Assembly: GCA_021613335.1 (NCBI GenBank)
Contig: JAJTWR010000428.1
Location: 498,606-562,605 of the forward strand
Direction: 5' to 3'
Source: Whitmania pigra
Taxonomy: Eukaryota; Annelida; Clitellata; Hirudinida; Haemopidae
Length of the DNA stretch: 64,000 bases
This document shows positions 56,696 through 64,000 of this stretch, piece after piece; position 1 is the stretch's first letter; each line of letters starts with the position of its first letter. The position numbers and the translations under genes are program-made. The notes under the pieces were generated by a model. The model ran no database searches. It had not been told where the DNA came from and saw nothing but the letters and a program-made list of their open reading frames with translations.

Positions 56696-56899
56696 CGTTT
56701 TATAAATAAATTAATTAATTTGTTACTATTATTATTATTACTGACTTAATCAAAATAAAAATTAATCACTTTCTACAAAGATATCTATTATTACCAAATA
56801 TGTAATCAATTTATTTATAACCCGACTATTTGTCATTGTGATATAATCATGGTAGAACAGATTTTATTTCAAATTTCATTTTTTAAAATCTAATCCCTT

Positions 56900-59800
56900 T
56901 CAGTAAAAGCTCTCAATTTCACGCCTGTAAATCTTGTAAATCTCGTGTCTTTTCATTTTCAAAGTTGGACCTCGAGTAAAATAATCATTTTAATTAAATA
57001 TCCAAAACAATAGAAACTTTTTTTTATAAATATAAATGAAGCCTACCAAACTTAATACAACAATTAAAATTATCTATAAAATAGAATTTTAAAAGAATTT
57101 ACCCAGTTCTCCGCCGATCACGGAAAAATCATGTGGCAAAATCAACCACTTATGGATGCACTGAGTCCTGGAAAGAGCCATCTCGTTGACTTTGTCGATG
57201 CCCTTTTGAATTGCATTCATGATCAAAGAATCTTTAGAATTTAAAATTTCTGAGACTTTCCTGCATACAAATTAAAAAATAAACTTTTTATAGCGACAAC
57301 CAACACAGCTTGACGAAAGTTTTTTTCAATGCAAATTTTTCACGATTTTCTGATTTCATCTAACGTCGCATTTGATCCAATTCTTCGACACCATTCCAAA
57401 CCAGAATGATCCAGATTGTCTGTTGGTCTTCCATTTGTTGGGTCAACTTCAGACTTTTTTCATGAAAATGTTGTTTAAACAATAAAAATAAATGTAGCAC
57501 TAAAAAAGATAAATGTCATAATGGTTAAGGTATTTTTTCAATTTAATTCGTGTTATTTATTAAGATTATTAAAAAAACTTTTAAACCTTGAATGTCATAA
57601 GCATCGACAAAAAGCGTTTTTGCTCCCCAATTAACACACAATATCTGAGACAGGGAAGTTCCTTAAGTACCCTGTTTTCGATTGGTGCAGGAGCTATATT
57701 CTCTCCATCCGACGGCATTATCATCTCTTAAAGACATAAAATTAATTACAGTTCTAACCTTTAATAGTTTTATTCAACTAAATCCTGAATGCAAATTTGA
57801 ACCCTTTATGCGACCGGTTATAGTGATGAACCCGTCATCATCCTGCCTTCCTAAGTCTCCTGTCCGAAACCAAAATTCTTCATCGAAAGACCCTTTTGTC
57901 ATTGTCTTATCGTTGAGGTAACCCATGAAAATGTGTCTACCATCCACTAGAATCTGAAATGAATAATCGGATATTGTGAACTAATATTCTATGCTAATAT
58001 GCTAATATTCGTGGTTATAACATTAATATTTAATAAATATCAAATTCGAATGTGAATTGGTTATGAATACCTCATTTCCAATACTGTTACACTCCTGAAA
58101 CTTGGTCCTAAATCCAGGAATGGTTTTTCCAACTGAATATTTTTTGTAATTTGACAAAGTGTTTGTCGTAAACGAACCTTATTTATTTATTTAATTTTTT
58201 TTAGATATTTGCAGAGTTATTTTGAAATCGCTATAGGAACTCATTTCAAAGTTTTTTTACCTACCAGACGTCTCAGAAAGTCCATACGTTTCGAGAAGTG
58301 TTATGCCGCACGAGCTAAAATAGTCCAATACTTCTTTTTTGCACGGAACTCCCCCAACCAATGCCGAATGGCATCGATCGAGACCTAATTTGGTTCTAAT
58401 ATCCACTTGACCCAAAGCGCACGGTTTATGCCTGATAGAATGAATTAGACAAATAAACTTGAAAAGAATGTGAAATTTAGATTGATATTTGCATCAGCTA
58501 TATACATTAATAATATTATTATTTGTTTTATTAGAAAAAAAAGTCAGGACGGGCCAATGGCCTCTCGCAGAAACCGAAGGCCCAAAATGTAAGTTAGGTG
58601 CAAAAGTATCCTTTCCCGAAATAATCAAGACAAAAACAAAACAAAATTAATCTCAAATTTTAACTCCTTAGTCTAAATTGTAAATTCTATTGGCAAAAAA
58701 ATCTGTCCAAGTTCCTGTTGAAATTTTCAACATCCTGTGACGTCACAACATCCTAAGGTAAACTGTTTCATTCCTGAACCGCCCTGTTACGAAAGAAAAA
58801 ATTTCTGTAATTTTTGTGGGACAATCTTGTCATCAGGTTTCTTTCACGTCCTCTGGTCTTTGAATATGTACAGACAGAAAGGGAAGGATAAAGAAAAAAC
58901 TCTTTTTATTGTCGTGTCATCCGCAAACAAGAACAAGTTTTCACAAACTGTTTACATGTCGTTAATATATATATAAAACAGCAACGGTCCAAGTACGCTG
59001 CCTTGAGAGACTCCGCTAGTCACAGGCAACGAGTCTGACAACTCCTCCTCCCCAGACCTCAACTGGAAGCTCTTGCCCTACAAATCGTTACCAGTCCACA
59101 CAACAACCTCATATCTCTCCAGTTTGAAGAGTAGCTTTTCATGCGAGATCTTACCAAAGGCTCCGACCTATACTGCACTCATAAGTCTATCCATAAATTT
59201 GAGCATTTGGAGAGAATTAGAATAGAGAATAGATGGTAAAAATCCAAACTGGTTTTGAGCAATAAGATTGTTTCTTGAAAAGTGAGCTATCAGACGGTCT
59301 CTAATGATTGATTCAAATATTTTGCCACATATGTCAACGACACAGGTCTATGGTTTGAGACTGCATTTTTTAATTCTTTTTTGAACAATGGAAATACATA
59401 ACTAGATATTTTCTTCTGATCACTAGATCAGTCTTCCATCACCACCTCTGACTGAATGAAACAATCAAAGCTGTGTTTCAAATACCACTTTATTTATTCT
59501 CGTGTCTTTTTTAAAATTCTTGGATAAATTCCAAATAGTCTTGATGATTTACTGCTGTTGAGATTGTCAATCCGAACCACTTCCATCTCAGCAACAGGAA
59601 CTGTGTTATTAAAAACAGGTAACACTTCAGAACCTGCGTCTGTAATACACACTGATGCAAAAAAGTCCGCAAAAGCCTGAGTATTCTCGTTGCCTACAAT
59701 CGAATCGATACCGTATACTGAGATTGTACTGATTGCATCTTTACTTCTTATTTTCTTTCGTTTCCAGAATAATTTTTGATTTGATTTGAATTTGACTGCT

Positions 59801-62653
59801 AATCATATATTATAAATTTAGAAAAGAAATCATAAATATTTTGATGATAAAGTAACAAAAATTCTTCACTATGTACCTAGATGAATCCAAGGGCTCCTTA
59901 CAAGTGACCTTTTCAGGAGCTAGCATAGCCTCCATCAACATTTCCCAAACTTTCGGAACTCCGAAAAATGCGTTTGGACGAGCTTCTCGGAGACTTTGGA
60001 TCAATGATCCCTACCCATTTAGCAGGATTAATTAATACAAACATTTTAGTTATCCAAACATTAGGCACTGCAAATCGATACCCACTTTGAGTGCACAGGG
60101 TTTGGCAAAGTAAGTAGTTCCTCCACCAGTAACCAGTGGGTCGTAAATATCCATCATTAGCCCAGCCACATTAGCAAGAGGCAGGTAGGACAACACAGTG
60201 TCAGGGGGTAAGATTTTTGAAAATGATTCGTTGAAATAACGACGAATGGATTTCACGTAAAATATCATCTGTTTGAGATGAACATCATGATTTAAGTTAT
60301 TAAATTATCCATAACAAATTATTAGACTTTATTAATTGAATTTATTTTTTATAATCGATGAGAATTTGTTATTATCATGTAGAAAAAGAAAAGATTTTAT
60401 CTTATTTTATTAAGCGGGTAGAGGACCGAAGCCTCTTACCTGCCCACTATCAAACAGCAAAACATTGAGGAAAGAAACGAGAGGTTCAATCAGTAGTAAA
60501 CGAGAAAAGGAGGCAAGTCATATTCATTGAGAAGGGAGGTGGAGCGACGAAGATCTGTTGACAGAATAAGATAATTATAAACGATTTTGTTGTATTATGT
60601 AATTGATGTTTAATTATAAATAGATAATAGTTTGGACGTCCCACATAACACTTAAGGTTTTATAGTAGAAATTTCACTAAATCACCTAAATCAGTCGTGC
60701 ACAAATTTTTTTCGCTGAGGGCCAGAAAGAAAATTTGGAGAACCACCGGGGCCGAGTGAATGAGACCGAAAAATGAAAAATAGATTCCAACTTTTATACT
60801 TTTTCGAGACAACGCAAGCAATAAGTCACTTGGAGGAGAATAAAGACAAAGTTATGCACTAGATGGGCTGATGTCCATAGTAAAAAGACCAAAGCTGTAC
60901 GTATGCACCAAGCTTTGAATTTCAAGCTGCATGCTTGTAGTTAACACATCGATAGAAAAAAAATAGCGAAAATGGCAGTGTCGAGGTGAATGGAAACTAT
61001 AAAATGATGCCGATGCCTACGATAAGTTGATAGGTGCAGAATAGCTAAAGAGTTCATTGACAATAAGGCCTAATTTTTTGTTTTCCTGTTAGACTTCACG
61101 GTCGACATGACTATTGGTTTAGGGCCTTATATTGTGCAACACTGACATTAACTCTCTATTACATTAACTCCTTATTTATACCCACGTTGTCATGACTGCG
61201 CATCACAAGTTTTGGCTGTCCAGTTGTACCTGACTAAAGTGAAATAGAGGTCAGTGCTCATTTTACGAGTTAAAAAACTTTTCTAACAAGAACTTACAGT
61301 GCATACAATAGTACAGCATTTGTTAGGAGCCATGTTCATGATTCTCCTCTCAAACTCTTCTTCACAATCGTCAACGGTCATCTCCATGATTTCCTTCCAC
61401 TATTCGAATAAGTTGTTTTTTTGTCAAAATAATTTACAGCTTTTTCTGACCTCAAGATGATTAATGAGTTCATAACTATAAGAATTATATTTTGCATTAA
61501 TTAAGATTATTTAGAATTTATTTTATCAGTATCATTGGCCGTAAAAAATAAAAATTTCTTACCGAATAGACTTTTTTATGCCCACCCTGTGGCTGTCCTC
61601 TATACTGAATTATGGCTTTCAGGTGAGGTAAGTCGTCTGCTATTTTTAAAATAATTTGCAGCAGTTTGTCATCTTCAACAACAATTATGTTGCATTTGGT
61701 GGTGTCCGCTATATGACGAATAGTCTCTTCGTGGCTCAAATAGTGTATACCAGCTGTGACGCCACTGAATATGCATGAAACATAGTAAGCCAAAGCATTA
61801 TGAAATTTGTTTTAAATTAGCTACTATGAAAATATATGATTAATATGTTGAGATGACAAATTGTTCAAGTATTGAAAAAATGAAATAATGTTTTTTATTA
61901 AGCTACATTAATATTCATAATTAGCTATTAATTATTAAGTTTTATGGAATAAGATAATGAATTAAATTTAGCGATGGTTTTTGTCAACCCAGCAAAGATT
62001 GTCCCAAAGTAGGAAATGACCCAGTGAGCAGAGTTGAAACCGATTATTCCAACTCCGTGATAACTTTCAAGTCCGAGCTTTGGAGAAAGTTAGGATAGTT
62101 ATAGATTGCATTAAATAATATAGCTATTATAAAGTATTTATGAATTACACCAATATATTTGCAATTACAATAGTAAAATATTTTTCAAAATGATTATGAA
62201 TGAGATTATTCAAATATGACACCTTGATAAATGTTTTGGCCACATGAGTGACAGATTCATAAAATCTTCTGTAGGTGTAAATATCTTCAACTTCATCGCG
62301 TGAGTCCACTTCAATCCAACATTTGATGGAAACAATACTTTCAGAAACTCCCAAGTTTGTGTTTATGTCCTAATCAACTAACTAACCGAGTGCAATCTTG
62401 TCGAGATTATTTACAGCAACCTCCTTGAATATAGTCACAACGGATACTGGAGGATCACAATTAATTTCCTCATAGTTTGCTCTCAACTTGACCGCTTGAT
62501 CAGGTAACCAGGTTATATAAGAATCTGATGGATAAAGCTGATCGGGTCCTAGTAAAATATTTAATACGATTAATTAGTGAAAAATTCTGGAATAGATTAA
62601 TAAAGTATAAATTCTTAATTCTCACCACCGTGAGAATTCACCGAGTCTGCCAT
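56900..62653 (-). CDS. Gene I: ACSBG-like long-chain acyl-CoA synthetase, complete
   Basis: Sixteen exons: 62629-62653, 62387-62548, 62223-62308, 61989-62077, 61563-61764, 61298-61399, 61186-61233, 60086-60268, 59877-60010, 58265-58431, 58071-58177, 57803-57953, 57587-57726, 57365-57453, 57103-57260, 56900-56970. They join to 1914 nt, 637 residues, MADSVNSHG to IESFY and TGA. Motifs: SGTTGQPKLVMRSHDN, YGLSETSG (closest to the ACSBG norm), WFRTGDLG, GRIKG, DGENIAPAPIENRV and GGELG. Exon 8 has two extra codons in a segment reading YFNESFSKILPP. Exon 2 is the least conserved exon 2 among F-I. Intron 9 (about 1.45 kb) holds a LINE, and intron 7 holds a hAT MITE and a short retroposon. Probably the rightmost copy of the array, since nothing similar was found beyond 63130. 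Confidence 0.92.
58545..59790 (-). mobile_element. Decayed LINE reverse-transcriptase copy in intron 9 of gene I
   Basis: In minus-strand order: ISTISVYGIDSIVGNENTQA with FADFFASVCI, then FKKELKNAVSNHRPVSLT, then SGVSQGSVLGPLLFYIYIND, then FLFADDTT. RPVSLT, QGSVLGPLLF and F-ADD are landmarks of non-LTR reverse transcriptases. Many stops and frameshifts occur. The 3' end near 58545 reads CGAGAGGCCATTGGCCCGTC and TGACTTTTTTTT. Protein and 3' end differ from both other LINE types in the window, so at least three LINE families are present. Confidence 0.8.
60408..60512 (+). repeat. Short dispersed repeat, intron 7 of gene I
   Basis: TTTTATTAAGCGGGTAGAGG, GAAGCCTCTTACCTGCCCAC and AACAGCAAAACATTGAGG, matching the minus-strand copy in gene H (52939-53033) over about 90 bp. 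Sequence continues into GA-rich DNA to about 60560. Confidence 0.65.
60691..61143. mobile_element. hAT-type MITE in intron 7 of gene I
   Basis: Starts CAGTCGTGCACAAATT, ends ATTGTGCAACACTG, giving imperfect inverted ends. The left part matches the fragment in gene F (39332-39520) and the right part the fragment in gene G (45827-46213). No 8-bp flanking repeat could be recognised. No transposase remains. Confidence 0.65.
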
Positions 62654-63130
62654 CTGCAGTGTTCTGCTTAATCGGTTGTGATGTCTTCCCTAAAATACTT
62701 TGCATTTTAAGATTTATTGCTCCTTCTGTATTGCAATCAACCTCTTCTGTCGCATGTTTTCAATGTATGTCCAAAAAATGTTCCATATGTCATTGGTCAT
62801 AATTCATAATGTTTTAATTTAGTGCTGAAATTTTGAATAAAACATTCCAAGTAAAAATTTGAATATTTTCTGGTTTCGTATATCTTCATTTGCAAACATA
62901 CATATCTTTCCAGCAATTTTAGTTAGATTAAATCAAACAATACGAGTTTTAAACCTTTTAAATACAAGATACAATCATACTTAAACATTGTGAAGTATAT
63001 TATAGCAACAATTTACTTGTAAAATAAATATTACATCGTGAGAGGCCATATATATATATAACTAGGGTGAATAATTTACTTAAATTACTTTTATTGCTTC
63101 AATAGGGGGCATAGCAAAATAGCCAAGAAC
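62654..63130 (-). promoter_or_regulatory. 5' flank of gene I, shared with F, G and H
   Basis: Contains the shared upstream block (CGGTTGTGATGTCTTCCC; TTTATTGCTCCTTCTGTA) plus a more distal part shared with gene G that includes GGGGGCATAGCAAAATAG near 63107. This is the last stretch recognisable as part of the gene array. Confidence 0.45.
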
Positions 63131-64000
63131 CAAAATATCTAAGCCCTTAAAACCAAAATATCTAATCGCGTAATTACCGTGACAAATTATTTACGCCCGC
63201 AAACCAAAATATCGAAGGATTTTGATCTAAGCTTTCGATAGATTTTGATTCAAAATTTCAGAGATGGGTAGTTACTAACTATAAGTTAATTATACATATT
63301 AAACTATAGTTATTAACTACTTCTTAACTACTTTAAAGTAGCTCTTAAAAAAGTAGTTTAAAAAATAGTACAAATAGTTAACTACTTTTTAACTACTTTT
63401 AATAAAATGTTTAAATTTTAAAATAAAATGAACAAAAATAAATTTTTACCAATTTTACAATTTGGTACATCACTTTATAAGCTTAGTTTCTTTGATTTCA
63501 AAGTTTGCTTACTACTGCCATTTCTCACTGCTGAATTATTACTTAGTAGCCGTATTTTGAAAACGTTTTATATAAATTGTGAGACCCACTCGAGCACCGA
63601 AAACTCTGACGAATCATATTTGGTTACAATCTGTAAGTTTGATTCTCCAACATCATTCCTGATATTAGCTGTCCAATGACTCTGAAAAGCTATCATGAAC
63701 AAATGTTCAGCTCACAATCGACCATCAATCTAAGAATGACAATCAAACGTTTCTGACATTAGGAAAGCCATCGAGTCACATAATTCTGGTTACGCAAGTG
63801 TTCCTCAGCTAGTTGATGGAGCCATTCAGCTAAATTATTTCCTCTGTTTTAAAACACATAATGTCAGCAATAATCATTCTTCTAAATTACAATTTGCATA
63901 TGCAATACTTACATCCTATTATTTATCAAACTCAGCAAGGAATGTACAAAGTCTGCTCAATTATCCAACTGTTTGTGATGCAATCGTCAAGCTTAATTCG
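63131..64000. other. Right edge: unassigned sequence with a hAT-like end
   Basis: From about 63259 the sequence reads CAGAGATGGGTAGTTACTAA and continues with repeated AACTACTTTTTAACTACTTT words, a pattern seen at hAT termini. No matching second end lies within the window. No reading frame to 64000 could be assigned on either strand. Confidence 0.35.

Overview
This window comes from a strongly AT-rich animal genome, probably an invertebrate. The evidence is spliced genes with short GT-AG introns, CR1/L2-like and jockey-like LINEs, tRNA-derived SINEs, hAT elements with BED zinc fingers, solo LTRs and long (TAA)n tracts. The sequence does not fix the species. Exon coordinates below were derived by hand from splice sites and frame and may be off by 1-2 bases.

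The window is essentially one head-to-tail array of acyl-CoA synthetase genes of the ACSBG (bubblegum) type, all on the minus strand. From right to left in transcription order they are I (62653-56900), H (54700-50847), G (48196-43679), F (41154-36499), E (33446-28613), D (27551-20941), C (20558-15395), B (10283-6564) and A (3216 to the left edge, 3' end missing). Each complete copy has the same 16-exon structure with matching intron phases. B, D, E, F, G, H and I give uninterrupted reading frames of 654, 656, 657, 635, 636, 635 and 637 residues (counts depend on the inferred splice sites). C would encode 654 residues, but a LINE has landed inside its exon 6. Partial dead copies (K at 34413-34985, J at 49220-50265) and three stray first exons lie between the genes.

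The copies form two groups: A-D, with E as an outlier, and F-I. The A-E proteins have changed residues in the adenylate-forming motifs. F-I are closer to canonical ACSBG enzymes. F-I also repeat as larger units that include intergenic DNA, with signs of gene conversion.

The spaces between and within the genes hold layered mobile DNA. The most unusual is a foldback-type element with arms made of a 14-bp minisatellite (12629-14904, 21242-21417, 28752-29285). Each copy is flanked by a 9-bp target duplication, and two copies sit in intron 15 of neighbouring genes. Other elements with visible boundaries include a hAT element with an 8-bp duplication (4813-6155), two solo LTRs with 5-bp duplications (11776-12086, 37608-38177), a LINE/SINE pair sharing a 3' tail, and several hAT/ZBED remnants.
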